Shown in pieces: positions 11,801-17,180 of a DNA stretch of 26,345 nucleotides. Below the pieces are notes generated by a model that was not told the origin of the DNA, did not search any database, and saw only the letters and a program-made list of their open reading frames with translations. The stretch comes from a virus. The number at the start of each line of letters is the position of its first letter. The stretch's first letter is position 1. The stretch covers positions 1 through 26,345 of the IMG/VR virus record IMGVR_UViG_3300017771_000088. One strand, written 5' to 3'. Both the position numbers and the translations under genes were made by a program.

Positions 11801-14800
11801 CATACGCCATTGTTCAAGTCAAAGATACTACAAACGATAGGTATGAGTTCTCTGAGATTATGATGGTTGATGATGATACTCGTGTATTCATGACAGAGTA
11901 TGGAAATATAATAACTGGAGCAGGTGTCAATGCAAATGCAACTGGTATAGGAACTATAGGTGGAAGAAGAGATGGATCAGATTGTTTTACAGAAATAACA
12001 TTTGTTCCAAATGCAAATACGGATGTTGAAGTTAAGACATTCATACATGCACTGAAATCAATTGAGGGCACAGATCCTAATGAAATAGAACTTCAATCTG
12101 GATCTATTCAAACTAAGTTTGATGTATATGAGGGAACTTTCTTTGGATCTAAGACTAGTTTCCCAATATTGAATGAAACTAATCAGATATTTAAAAAAGA
12201 CTTTGATGGATCTAGCACCGATATTATAAGCACAACAAATAACACTATTAGTATTCCAAACCATTTCTTTGTAACTGGTGAAGAAGTTGAATATTCTGTT
12301 AAACAACCAATAGTAGGATGCACAACTACAGGTGTTGGAGCGACCACAGATCACATTGGTATAGCTGCAACACCTTCTACTTCTCCTGCAAGTGTAACTT
12401 ATCTTCCAGATTCAGTATTTGTTATAAAGGTTAGTGATACTTTAATTAAACTTGCATCAACTGCAGAAAATGCATTGAAATCTATTGCACTTCCATTAAG
12501 TCTTACTGCTGTTGGTGTGGGAACTTCACATAGTTTAACAAGTAAAAATGAAAATACAAGGGCATTAATATCAATTGATAATATCATTCAAAGCCCTATC
12601 GTGGGTACTGGTGTTACTACATCTCTTGGAGTGAGTTTTGTTCAGAGTGAATCCATAATGTTTACTTCAGGTATAACTTCATTCTTTAGTGGAGATGTTA
12701 TAAAGGTTAATAATGAGATGATGAAGATAATTGCAGTTGAAAATGCAGGTATTAGTAGTGCTATTAGGGTTCATCGAAATTGGATGGGAACAAAACTTGC
12801 TGCACATGCCAATCATGATGTTGTTGAAAAAATGACTGGTAATTATAATATTAATAATAACACTCTTAATTTTGCCGAAGCACCCAAAGGTGGTAGACCT
12901 ATAAGCGTTGGAAGTACAGGTCTTCCATCTAGTGATAGAGACTTTACTGGTATAACAACCACATCAAGTTTCAGTGGTAGAATCTTTAACAGGTCTGGTA
13001 TTAAGGGTGGTAACTTTGATGCTTATGCTAGAAATTATGCCATAGATGATATATCACGCTCCTTTGATGGTCAAACTGAAGTATTTACTCTCAAACAAAA
13101 TAAAACAAATGTAACTGGTATTGCTACAAACCTTGGTATTGTAATGGTAAATGGAATATTGCAGGGTGCTGGTCAATTAAATGATTATCAATTATCTGAA
13201 GTTTCTGGAATCACATCTATAACATTTACAGGAACCGCATCATCTATCGCTAATGATGTTAACACGGCAACTGTTCCTACTGGTGGTATTATTATATCAG
13301 TTGGATCAAGTGAGGGATTAGGATATCAACCTTTAGTTGGTGCTGGTGCTACGATAGGTTTTAGTGCTTCTGGTATTGTTACATCAGTCAGCATTGGTAA
13401 TAGTGGATCTGGTTATAGGGTGAACCCAGGCTATGCTGGTTTGTCATCAACAAGTTCAATTGGTGGTGTTGGAATAGCAACTGAGATTAGAGTTGGTGTT
13501 GCCTTTACAACTTCTACAGGAACACCTAACATTCAATTCATCGGAACTGCTGCAGTTACAAATGGTCGTGTCGTAAGTATTGCTATTACACAAACTGATC
13601 CTGTTCCTGGCTTTACTGGTGTAGGTTCAACTATATTTGAAGCAATCATTGATGCTCCATTACCATATCAAGACATTCCTCTTTGGTATGATCATGCAGC
13701 AACACCAGGTGTTGGTGGATCTCAAGCAAGGGCAAACATCACTGTTGGTGTTGCAACCACTGGTGGTAGTGTGATTGACTTTGAAATTACTAATACAGGA
13801 TTTGGATATGGTGAATCTCAGGTATTGACTGTTCCTACATTTGCAACTGCACCTGGTGAATCATATGCGGTTCCTGTAGAGCAAGTTCCATTCAGACCAT
13901 TCCAATTAACACTACAAAAAGTTCATCATGATGAATTTAATATGTGGACAATGGGTGAATTACAGGCTCTTGATGATTTTTCAAATCTATTCAATGGATC
14001 TAGAAAAGCATTCCCACTTACAGTTGGTGGTGAGGCATTTGCCATACAAGCAAGAACTGGTTCAAATATAGTTGTTCAAAATACTATTATTATTACTATA
14101 AATGATGTATTACAGGTACCAGGTGAGGGTTATACATTTAATGGTGGTGGAACGATAACATTTACTGAAGCACCAAATCCTGATGATGTGATGAGAATAT
14201 TCTTCTATAGAGGAACTGGTGGTGAAGACGTAAAAGATAGAGATATTGTAGAAACAGTTAAAGTTGGTGATGACTTACAAATTAGATTTGATCCTGCTTA
14301 TAATACAAAAACATTTGTTGAGTTCCCAAGAGCAGTTCATGAGTTAAAATCATCAGATACAGTTGTAACGAATCAATATTATGGAAGAGGTATAGGTGAT
14401 AGTGATACTGAAACTAGACCAGTTAAATGGTATAGACAACTTAATGATAGATTCATTGACGGAAAGATAGTTCGTAAGGATAGGCCACTATATGAACCTA
14501 GTCTATTCCCAACTGCATATCTAATACAATCAGTTGGTGTTGGTCAAACAGAAGTATTCATTGATAGTTGTAAACCATTCTTTAATCCTGAGAATGAAAA
14601 CCCTTCAGATAGGAACTTCCAAAAAGATATTCAAATTGTTAATGCGAGTGCACAATATGAGTTTCTTGCTGGTGCTGCTGCAACTGCAATCGTATCTATC
14701 GCCAATACAATATCATTCTTCTCAATTACATCAGGTGGTGATGGTTACACATCTGTTCCTGAAGTTAGGATACAACAACCTATAAGTATTGGTGGAACTC

Positions 14801-15588
14801 CATTTGTGGGTATTGGAACCACTGCAACGGCAATTGCGACTGCAACAATCGCCAATGGATCAATATCATCGATTACAGTGGGAATTAACTCTGGAATTGT
14901 TGGAACTGGTTATACTTCTGCTGCACCTCCTGTGGTTCTAATTGCTCCACCTACATATGTTAGGGAAGAAAATACCGTTGATTTATATGAAGGAGACTTT
15001 GGTGTTGTTACTAAAGTTGGTATAGTGACAAATATTTCTGACGCAAATAATGCGGGAATTGGTATTGGAACTGGAATTGTATTTGATTTGTATATTCCAA
15101 AGGGTTCTCCACTAAGAGATGAAAATATTAATAGCCCTGATGCTGTAACAAGAAGTGGATTACAGACTGGATATTACTTTACAGTTAGTAATTCAAATAT
15201 TGGTTCTGGTGTTACTGCAGTTTCTATGACTGGTTCTATTGGATATGTTGGTGTTGGAACTACTGCTTTAGATAACATATATGAAGTAGCACACCATGTT
15301 GGAATAACAACTATTGGAATCGGCACTGATCAATCAGAGCTAGCAACAAGAGTATTCTGTAGAGTTCTAAATTGGAATGGTTTACAGAACACTGTTGGTT
15401 ATTCAACGGTGGGCCAAGGGCATAGCACCCGATACTTAGGTGACTTTAGTTGGGGTCGATTACAACTAAATGACAGACAAATAGCACAGGCATATACCGC
15501 CAATATTAACGACGGTGTTACTGGTATAAAGACAGGGCCACAAGTTAAGAGAAAGATAGCTCTCAAATCTCAGAACTATGTTGTCTAA
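2845..15588 (+). CDS. Giant modular baseplate wedge protein at the gp7 position, with YHYH-type domain
   Basis: The 4247 residues (about 450 kDa by estimate) lie between gp6 and gp8, where T4 encodes gp7 (1032 residues). The N-terminus (1-60; KDDSPLVGEFLSAYYQGQ) and residues 155-300 (RHSKDFYNSRGTDESFKLLF, then VDIVRPADYVI and SDANY) match a conserved start seen in phage baseplate wedge proteins. A second core-like block, NEYYQRFSYAIKSRVFM with HTAGFQKF, lies at about 2541-2600. Between and after these lie many small beta-rich modules: GxGY units near 750-827, 1105-1215, 2172-2277, 3506-3668 and 3955-4037; H/TGE units near 597, 993, 1747, 1868, 1931 and 3131; 'IDNEI...RG' units near 66, 320, 1615 and 3259; a threefold repeat at 2693-3072; and two 'VNGxLQ' units near 3402 and 3711. 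A YHYH-type domain lies at about 1245-1445. No signal peptide or membrane segment is seen. I infer an elongated wedge or fibre-like component. The gp7 equivalence rests on position and the conserved ends. Confidence 0.85.
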   Translation: MTDKRVQINKVVKEQLPSYVKDDSPLVGEFLSAYYQGQEYQGGPIDIISNLDSYIQLNKSGTLVGFTTLSSAVGQFDQTISVKDTTGFPENYGLLKIDNEIITYTGLTTNSFTGCIRGFSGITSFSNPDEPEEFVFSTSKAGTHAVGVGTSGGVVENLSTLFLKEFLKKSKKQFLPGFQKDLNSALNQPQFIRHSKDFYNSRGTDESFKLLFKSLYNEEVDIVRPADYVIAPSDANYRKTRDIIVEAIQGDPMDLENRTLFQDPIENLSRAYGPVSMVERVRVGLLTETYYKVSIDASFGTGSSDELLYGNFAIHANSKNVGSVGAAQTYIDVDSTIGFPDEGTLTFKYQNGTTGICTYASTNVTQFLGITTTGITTTIKDATAIRQNTYVYASGQANSTAGVTTDGIRCRITGVLSGVELPNTFYQRQGAKIKLKSLGKIAKVTDFKSNNWVFNVQPKYDVNTITLQDASGPTYEIVTDDFHRIRLNDTITVQTSTGDLDSSYTVTDVLSNVKIRMQGSTISDLTAVLSIRKLLNKPNADGSGVNNNHQHLNDYTANTQNVYMQEVGYAHTLSKIKNLVASNSLPTYGDDHKLNPSTQKINLSGTFQGGQTIIGITTGSNDHNFFSGDAIYYTPQKNAAGGIDSFLFSEGLYFVERVNLNDIRLAKSRSNLYDGNYTKVSETTVTTDIVNNTFEKYEFHKKQILPQKLFREIDMPVYDGKEYKTEIGYNGILINGVEILSYKSQDLCYYGNIKSIDVTGGGRKYDVINPPQLAINDGVGAGATGYVATRGNLQEIRVLEPGFDYVDVPKVSISGGNGTGAVAECKMVTVPYQVVFNSGSGSQTVAITTTIVKNSLGINTEGNYNVGFLTYHKLRNYEKVIYDTLGEKALSGLSTGAVYYVNTDAPTGITTISSWLDYDGAKWYPEKTIRLHRNLNEAVSGINTISYTGFGEGNHQFRSFNGKLQVGSINVLDSGEGYENKLKTCQPTGINTALDIITINNHDYKTGEIVTYSSDSDGTAIGGLSNSKKYYIYVVDGNNFKLSTVGVGTTAKDFYLRTKQYENFTSVGVATHSFNYDPIVVNIEGKVGISSIEGDNFQCVPQPLFRGEVTSIHLTDGGVGYGASEILNFNRQPRVDLYTGVSGELLPVVANGQIIDVAINNRGQSYNTPPSISITGIGTGAELVPEIVGGQIRSVKIIKGGIGYGASTTSLNVESSGEFAIFQANLKTWQVNEVRKNFTNIDDSDVFIEKPTQIGLELQCSHAYAPRGLRKIVYQNNSDGDALYGSRDLTLSGGVEENKTQHSPIIGWAYDGLPIYGPYGYEKSTGGSVTQLNSGYSVDLKTNRPPTSVFPQEFFVEDFTWNSNTDESYLDENNGRYGVTPEYPNGIYAYYATLESTVTDDATDPFDNFKKPKFPYLLGESFGAQPNQFNFLSKNNQDQINLNKTDWVRNTEPYELLQDNSSYDYVSQSYKYVTQEGSIVYASEGSVEKVGVVTGGSSYQVGDKLVFEEKVAENFETVGKVSRVRGPGIGTISVTNTKLNNIEFYPADERGRFVGVHTTPLNLQNGDKVYISGISTTNSKLGGKSYTIGISSSKLVVSEAIPKISVSGLVTFFSVQGRLPSPNADINNLNLRENDILKVGIGTQMEEVKILNIDAANSRIRVLRNQNNLSDANSGVAHTIRTTIEEDPRKFKIDVGFNTTFNNEVDFEYYFNPVESVGVGTTAGPGIGTTASILNPGGGPSQVFLPSRSIRLPNHKFKTGDQVIYNRNTGNAIGIATNRARANLFDVADRLSENVPLFVARLNDDFIGLSTVRIGLGTAGGGIDPEDVFTGVGVTIKQQSLMYFTGIGTGKYHSLRRNFNETVKGSVEKNLITVSAASSHGLTNNDRVYLTVNAGITTTVPVKYNKANRKLIARELDFVAAGVNTSGSIIGNQNTITIASHEMVTGQRVVHTATTSVGGLTHDEEYFVYVVDKDKIKLCGSRFQTNQSKPVFVPLDVSAVGAAGTLGLVNPPLEFYKNGTITFDLSDSSLSFTKVADTLPAFDLELYTDYNFIHEYTSNEQSSTFNVSRTGTVGIDGKLILTYNQNTPKILYYNLVANTSSDNPDINKELVLDREIIGNNSINFRDSRYAGQFNILTNSTNTFTYDLNRFPEEESYTSSTTTILSYDTTSKTAYGPIAAVSLSEKGKGYTRLPGVSTVTSDTGSGAILEASSRSIGVPQTTKLESIGFDYPSDFTLRPQSKLPQIIKISALSGLKSVGITSYGRGYNHPPSLVLLDGLTRAKDNDADLSYNLSTPDRAGFVDIIENTFGLSNVTPIIVPVNNPNGIRVTNLVYDSSSDTVAATLKVAYSLAAEFPIEIGDKLLIENASVGVGSTGKGYNSDQYDYKTFEVTQVHQNLGNVGIVTYSMGGNVPTGETPGNFNTILSSAVLVRERDFPQFSPELQVNTFNSKETLVSETSVGPVSGIVAEYDPASQWLTVEAASDFEVGKLIESTTTGAKGTVSEIVLTFDTNFLVDYYSMVNNGWEYETGFLSNILQVTHENEYYQRFSYAIKSRVFMDKWKDIVNNLTHTAGFQKFSNLQVESNLPVAQKASMVVGTSGTVTGVIDLQGYQSLHEVNNFDLVTENLKSRSPDAGNLSDEITFQNRILIDYAESVGNRVVSIDNISGDFNDLPRTTAFSEVGRFDISGNKENRFMVYVKDRLFEGERQLMMVNALFDPISGQSMINQYGQVETIRDLGSMDSSVDGSEAVLRFFPNKSEFNNYNVTTLSYNLNELGLTTSLTAGISTSIGAGSNPVGALVHIGAATTLGGTAHGGGEVIVATVGSATTTGLPSAAGKAPFEMFCPRSAKTIVAIATSEGTVEYNELSMVMHQSNVGLGSTVAFEQYGQLTIHNRRDNLAAEPLGTFRPHVVGLGTTAQIQIGFTPNAGITTAFINSVTIGISSESYTGLGTVKLKNGSLIAQSTSIPSRSAPYPVGVGSYVEEFDAAYAIVQVKDTTNDRYEFSEIMMVDDDTRVFMTEYGNIITGAGVNANATGIGTIGGRRDGSDCFTEITFVPNANTDVEVKTFIHALKSIEGTDPNEIELQSGSIQTKFDVYEGTFFGSKTSFPILNETNQIFKKDFDGSSTDIISTTNNTISIPNHFFVTGEEVEYSVKQPIVGCTTTGVGATTDHIGIAATPSTSPASVTYLPDSVFVIKVSDTLIKLASTAENALKSIALPLSLTAVGVGTSHSLTSKNENTRALISIDNIIQSPIVGTGVTTSLGVSFVQSESIMFTSGITSFFSGDVIKVNNEMMKIIAVENAGISSAIRVHRNWMGTKLAAHANHDVVEKMTGNYNINNNTLNFAEAPKGGRPISVGSTGLPSSDRDFTGITTTSSFSGRIFNRSGIKGGNFDAYARNYAIDDISRSFDGQTEVFTLKQNKTNVTGIATNLGIVMVNGILQGAGQLNDYQLSEVSGITSITFTGTASSIANDVNTATVPTGGIIISVGSSEGLGYQPLVGAGATIGFSASGIVTSVSIGNSGSGYRVNPGYAGLSSTSSIGGVGIATEIRVGVAFTTSTGTPNIQFIGTAAVTNGRVVSIAITQTDPVPGFTGVGSTIFEAIIDAPLPYQDIPLWYDHAATPGVGGSQARANITVGVATTGGSVIDFEITNTGFGYGESQVLTVPTFATAPGESYAVPVEQVPFRPFQLTLQKVHHDEFNMWTMGELQALDDFSNLFNGSRKAFPLTVGGEAFAIQARTGSNIVVQNTIIITINDVLQVPGEGYTFNGGGTITFTEAPNPDDVMRIFFYRGTGGEDVKDRDIVETVKVGDDLQIRFDPAYNTKTFVEFPRAVHELKSSDTVVTNQYYGRGIGDSDTETRPVKWYRQLNDRFIDGKIVRKDRPLYEPSLFPTAYLIQSVGVGQTEVFIDSCKPFFNPENENPSDRNFQKDIQIVNASAQYEFLAGAAATAIVSIANTISFFSITSGGDGYTSVPEVRIQQPISIGGTPFVGIGTTATAIATATIANGSISSITVGINSGIVGTGYTSAAPPVVLIAPPTYVREENTVDLYEGDFGVVTKVGIVTNISDANNAGIGIGTGIVFDLYIPKGSPLRDENINSPDAVTRSGLQTGYYFTVSNSNIGSGVTAVSMTGSIGYVGVGTTALDNIYEVAHHVGITTIGIGTDQSELATRVFCRVLNWNGLQNTVGYSTVGQGHSTRYLGDFSWGRLQLNDRQIAQAYTANINDGVTGIKTGPQVKRKIALKSQNYVV
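3041..3240 (+). repeat. 'IDNEI...RG' module, copy 1, in giant 1
   Basis: Encodes TISVKDTTGFPENYGLLKID then NEIITYTG...SFTGCIRGFSG. The pattern is a strand, 'DTTGFP', a short strand with IDNEII.YT, then a Gly/Arg turn. Related copies are at 3805-3960, 7690-7920 and 12621-12837 in this gene, and at 23630-23880 in the second giant gene. Confidence 0.7.
3805..3960 (+). repeat. 'IDNEI...RG' module, copy 2 (divergent), in giant 1
   Basis: Encodes TYIDVDSTIGFPDEGTLTFK followed by GICTYASTNVTQFLGITTTG. The first half matches copy 1 (DTTGFPENYG against DSTIGFPDEG); the RG turn is lost. Confidence 0.55.
4636..4890 (+). repeat. H/TGE module, copy 1 (divergent), in giant 1
   Basis: Encodes DHNFFSGDAIYYTP...LFSEGLYFVERVNLNDIRLAKS. 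The module pattern is a strand, N-H, two hydrophobic residues, (T/S)G(E/D), V/I.Y, then 40 or so residues later Y.V......IKL. Confidence 0.6.
5095..5325 (+). repeat. GxGY module pair A in giant 1
   Basis: Encodes IKSIDVTGGGRKYDVINPPQ and LQEIRVLEPGFDYVDVPKVS, each followed by a Gly-rich GTGA/GAGA turn. The pattern 'G.i..i.v...G.gY..pP.v.i.g..GtGA.a...' recurs many times in the window. Confidence 0.75.
5824..6024 (+). repeat. H/TGE module, copy 2, in giant 1
   Basis: Encodes ITINNHDYKTGEIVTYSSD...GGLSNSKKYYIYVVDGNNFKLS. This is the clearest example of the module, with NH, TGE, V.Y, GL, YYIYVVD and FKLS in order. Confidence 0.75.
6161..6490 (+). repeat. GxGY module triplet B in giant 1
   Basis: Three units in a row: VTSIHLTDGGVGYGASE, IIDVAINNRGQSYNTPPSIS followed by GIGTGAEL, and IRSVKIIKGGIGYGASTTSL. 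The spacing is about 45 residues. Confidence 0.78.
6580..7180 (+). other. YHYH-type domain inside giant 1
   Basis: Residues about 1245-1445. The diagnostic C-terminal part of the YHYH family is plain: HSPIIGWAYDGLPIYGPYGY at 1302-1321, then LDENNGRYGVTPEYPNGIYA and FPYLLGESF. The name-giving YHYH tetrapeptide is not present. YHYH domains occur in environmental bacterial proteins and in tail structural proteins of T4-like cyanophages; their biochemical role is not established. Confidence 0.8.
7690..7920 (+). repeat. 'IDNEI...RG' module, copy 3, in giant 1
   Basis: Encodes LRENDILKVGIGTQMEEVKI then DAANSRIRVLRNQNNL...GVAHTI. It aligns with copy 4 (DVIKVNNEMMKII...IRVHRNWMGT...AAHANHDVV): lKV...E..kI......IRV.RN......AH. 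Confidence 0.65.
8086..8300 (+). repeat. H/TGE module, copy 3, in giant 1
   Basis: Encodes RSIRLPNHKFKTGDQVIYNR...PLFVARLNDDFIGLS. It keeps the strand, NH, TGD, V.Y and the closing 'FVARLNDDFIGLS' strand. Confidence 0.7.
8449..8600 (+). repeat. H/TGE module, copy 4 (short), in giant 1
   Basis: Encodes ITVSAASSHGLTNNDRVYLT followed by NAGITTTVPVKYNK. It keeps the strand, SHGL, ND, and V.L, but the second half is short. Confidence 0.6.
8638..8870 (+). repeat. H/TGE module, copy 5, in giant 1
   Basis: Encodes TITIASHEMVTGQRVVHTAT...GGLTHDEEYFVYVVDKDKIKLC. It is close to copy 2 in its second half (GLSNSKKYYIYVVDGNNFKL against GLTHDEEYFVYVVDKDKIKL). Confidence 0.75.
9363..9675 (+). repeat. GxGY module pair C in giant 1
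   Basis: Encodes IAAVSLSEKGKGYTRLPGVS with DTGSGAIL, a less regular unit, and LKSVGITSYGRGYNHPPSLV. Confidence 0.7.
10300..10380 (+). repeat. 'SGA' module in giant 1
   Basis: Encodes VGKLIESTTTGAKGTVSEIV. It matches the 'G..i.G.tSGA.a.v..i' unit that occurs several times in giant 2 (17470, 18645, 19840, 21979). Confidence 0.55.
10921..11160 (+). repeat. Threefold repeat in giant 1, unit 1
   Basis: Residues 2693-2772: FMVYVKDRLFEGERQLMMVN...SMINQYGQVETI...EAVLRFFPNKSEF. Shared with units 2 and 3: a hydrophobic strand, (E)RxxM(M)V, YG with a following strand, and a strand ending F.PN. Confidence 0.7.
11386..11670 (+). repeat. Threefold repeat in giant 1, unit 2
   Basis: Residues 2848-2942: KTIVAIATSEGTVEYNELSM then VAFEQYGQLTIHNRRDNLAA then AQIQIGFTPNAGI. 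It starts 155 residues after unit 1. Confidence 0.7.
11803..12060 (+). repeat. Threefold repeat in giant 1, unit 3
   Basis: Residues 2987-3072: YAIVQVKDTTNDRYEFSEIM then RVFMTEYGNIITGAG then FTEITFVPNANTDVEVKTF. It starts 139 residues after unit 2. Confidence 0.7.
12238..12540 (+). repeat. H/TGE module, copy 6, in giant 1
   Basis: Encodes TISIPNHFFVTGEEVEYSVK...PDSVFVIKVSDTLIKLASTA. It has the NH, TGE and V.Y core, a longer loop, and a closing IKL strand. Confidence 0.7.
12621..12837 (+). repeat. 'IDNEI...RG' module, copy 4, in giant 1
   Basis: Encodes FFSGDVIKVNNEMMKIIAVE then SAIRVHRNWMGTKLAAHANH. It has the NNEMMKI core, the RN turn and a closing His-rich segment like the giant 2 copy at 23630. 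Confidence 0.68.
13051..13240 (+). repeat. 'VNGxLQ' fibre-type module, copy 1, in giant 1
   Basis: Encodes SRSFDGQTEVFTLKQNKTNV then IVMVNGILQGAGQLNDYQLS then ITSITFTGTA. The pattern F.G....F.L.......i.i.vNg.lQ....Y......ItFt is common in phage tail fibres and baseplate-attached proteins. Confidence 0.65.
13363..13850 (+). repeat. GxGY modules D in giant 1
   Basis: Encodes IVTSVSIGNSGSGYRVNPGY, later VSIAITQTDPVPGFTGVG, and VIDFEITNTGFGYGESQVL, separated by longer Gly/Thr-rich spacers. Confidence 0.65.
13978..14220 (+). repeat. 'VNGxLQ' fibre-type module, copy 2, in giant 1
   Basis: Encodes FSNLFNGSRKAFPLTVGGEA, then IIITINDVLQVPGEGYTFNG and ITFTEAPNPDDVMRIFFYRG. It is a better match than copy 1 to the tail-fibre pattern 'N.vLQ.Pg.gY.f.gg.ItFt.AP...d...i.y'. 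Confidence 0.7.
14710..14955 (+). repeat. GxGY module pair E in giant 1
   Basis: Encodes ISFFSITSGGDGYTSVPEVR with VGIGTTATAIAT, and ISSITVGINSGIVGTGYTSA with PPVVLIAPP. It is the last GxGY unit before the conserved C-terminal segment. Confidence 0.72.
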
Positions 15589-15595
15589 ATAAATA
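15585..15595 (+). promoter_or_regulatory. Late promoter upstream of gp8, overlapping a stop codon
   Basis: CTAAATAAATA includes the late word AATAAATA (15588-15595). The TAA at 15586-15588 is the stop codon of the giant gene. The promoter ends 22 bases before the gp8 ATG at 15618, almost the same spacing as at gp25. No ribosome binding site is evident in the leader. Confidence 0.72.
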
Positions 15596-15617
15596 AAAAA
15601 AGTGTAAACAAAAGTTC

Positions 15618-17174
15618 ATGTCGGCAATCATAACGGATCAAATAAGAATATTAAATGCAAAGAATTTCGTTGCTGGTGTATCAACTTCGACTAATTCTTA
15701 CTATGCCTTTGTGGGTTTACCTAATCCAACAGCATATCAAAGTGATTGGGATTCAAATCCTCCAGCACCAATTGATAATTTCAATAACATGAATGAATAT
15801 CATGATAGTATGATTGCTGTGAAGAAGATAACTGCTGAAGATGTAAAACAAATTGTTCCAAAATTGAATTGGAACTCTGGAACAACATATGATTACTATA
15901 GACACGATTATAGTATTTCTAATGCACCACCAAACTCTGGTGGAACATCTTTGTATACTGCAAACTATTTTGTTGTTAATAGTGACTTTAGAGTTTATAT
16001 TTGTCTACAAAACGGAACGACACCTGAAACACCTGATGGGAAACCATCTCTAGACGAACCAACCTTCACAGATTTAGAACCAAGAACACCAGGTACATCT
16101 GGTGACGGATATATTTGGAAATATTTGTATAGTATCAAACCTGCAGATTTAATTAAATTTGACTCTACTGATTTCATGCCAGTTCCAGCAAATTGGGGTG
16201 ATAATGCTGCAGATGCTTCTGTAAAAAATAATGCTGTAGATGGCGGTATTAAAATTGTTGTTGTTAAAAACAGAGGAACTGGTATAGGAACTGCTAACCA
16301 AACTTATACTAGAGTTCCAATTAAAGGTGATGGATTTAATGCAGAATGCACCGTTGTTGTTAATAATGATGCACAAGTAGAGAGTGTTACTGTATCAAAT
16401 GAAGGATATGGATACACTTATGGTAATGTAGATCTATCTGCTGGATCTATTCCGACACCAACCTCTCCACCTACTCTTGATGTAATTATTACACCACCAG
16501 GTGGTCATGGAGCTGATATTTACAGGGAATTGGGTGCAACTAACTCATTACTATATGCAAGAATTGAAAATGATGCCGAAAACCCAGATTTCATAACAGG
16601 AAACCAATTTGCCAGAATAGGTATTCTAGAAAATCCAAAATCATTTAATTCTAATGAAATACTTACATTAGATAAAGCAAGTGCTGCATATGCTTTGAGA
16701 TTGGCGGGAACTGGATACAGTTCTGTAACATTCACTGCTGATAGTTTAGTAAAACAAACTACTGGAACAGGTGTTACTGCTGTCGGATATGTAATTAATT
16801 ATGATCAAACTACTGGTGTTTTAAAATATTGGCAAGATAGAACAATTGCTGGTTTTAATACTGTGGGAACAGCACAAACAGCTGTCGATGCAATTTATGG
16901 ATATAACACAACAAGGTTTACTTCCGAACCAACTGCTGGTGGTAGTGTAACAATTGTTGGTGGTAGTTCTAATTTATCAATCAGCACATCATTCTCAGGT
17001 CTTTCTACTACTCTAAATAATAGAACATACTACCTTGGTCAATCATTTACTAAGGGAGTTTCTAATCCAGAGGTTGACAAATATTCTGGAAATATGATTT
17101 ATGTTGATCACAGACCATCAATTACACGATCTTCCAATCAAAAAGAAGACATCAAAATAATATTACAGTTCTAA
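15618..17174 (+). CDS. 8: Baseplate wedge subunit gp8
   Basis: The product has 518 residues, longer than T4 gp8 (334). The N-terminal third matches the family: YYAFVGLPNPT near residues 28-38, DSMIAVKKITAEDVKQIVPK with LNWNSGTTYDYY near 63-95, FVVNSDFRVYICL, and TSGDGYIWKYLYSIKPADLI near 160-180 (compare GDGYVWEYLFEIPP in T4). The end, KYSGNMIYVDHRPSITRS, matches the T4 gp8 end HSGEMIYMENRPPIIMA, and both close with a strand ending in F. In between, residues about 208-281 hold a GxGY module pair that explains part of the extra length. gp8 forms part of the T4 wedge between gp7 and gp10. The gene follows its own late promoter. Confidence 0.93.
   Translation: MSAIITDQIRILNAKNFVAGVSTSTNSYYAFVGLPNPTAYQSDWDSNPPAPIDNFNNMNEYHDSMIAVKKITAEDVKQIVPKLNWNSGTTYDYYRHDYSISNAPPNSGGTSLYTANYFVVNSDFRVYICLQNGTTPETPDGKPSLDEPTFTDLEPRTPGTSGDGYIWKYLYSIKPADLIKFDSTDFMPVPANWGDNAADASVKNNAVDGGIKIVVVKNRGTGIGTANQTYTRVPIKGDGFNAECTVVVNNDAQVESVTVSNEGYGYTYGNVDLSAGSIPTPTSPPTLDVIITPPGGHGADIYRELGATNSLLYARIENDAENPDFITGNQFARIGILENPKSFNSNEILTLDKASAAYALRLAGTGYSSVTFTADSLVKQTTGTGVTAVGYVINYDQTTGVLKYWQDRTIAGFNTVGTAQTAVDAIYGYNTTRFTSEPTAGGSVTIVGGSSNLSISTSFSGLSTTLNNRTYYLGQSFTKGVSNPEVDKYSGNMIYVDHRPSITRSSNQKEDIKIILQF
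16240..16460 (+). repeat. GxGY module pair inserted in gp8
   Basis: Encodes IKIVVVKNRGTGIGTANQTY with GFNAECTVVV, and VESVTVSNEGYGYTYGNVDL. It is the same unit type as in giant 1 and lies between the two halves that align with T4 gp8. Confidence 0.7.
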
Positions 17175-17180
17175 TTAACT

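Noticed and set aside
12058-12354. Antisense ORF of 98 codons
   Set aside because: It lies wholly opposite a continuous coding frame, has no ribosome binding site that I can see, and its product (rich in Cys, Tyr and Ser) does not resemble a protein family. Other antisense ORFs at 519, 8127, 11814, 12399, 15995, 16149, 16520, 22217, 22433, 23141 and 23567 are rejected for the same reason.
14534-14785. Plus-strand ORF of 83 codons in another frame within giant 1
   Set aside because: The main frame carries conserved modules here (ISFFSITSGGDGY), while the alternative product is low-complexity with no family features.
2845-15588. Possibility that the giant ORF is two or more genes fused by assembly error
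   Set aside because: The frame is unbroken, no internal promoter, terminator or ribosome binding site stands out, and module types recur along its whole length. A misassembly remains possible only at near-identical words such as 7992/15246.
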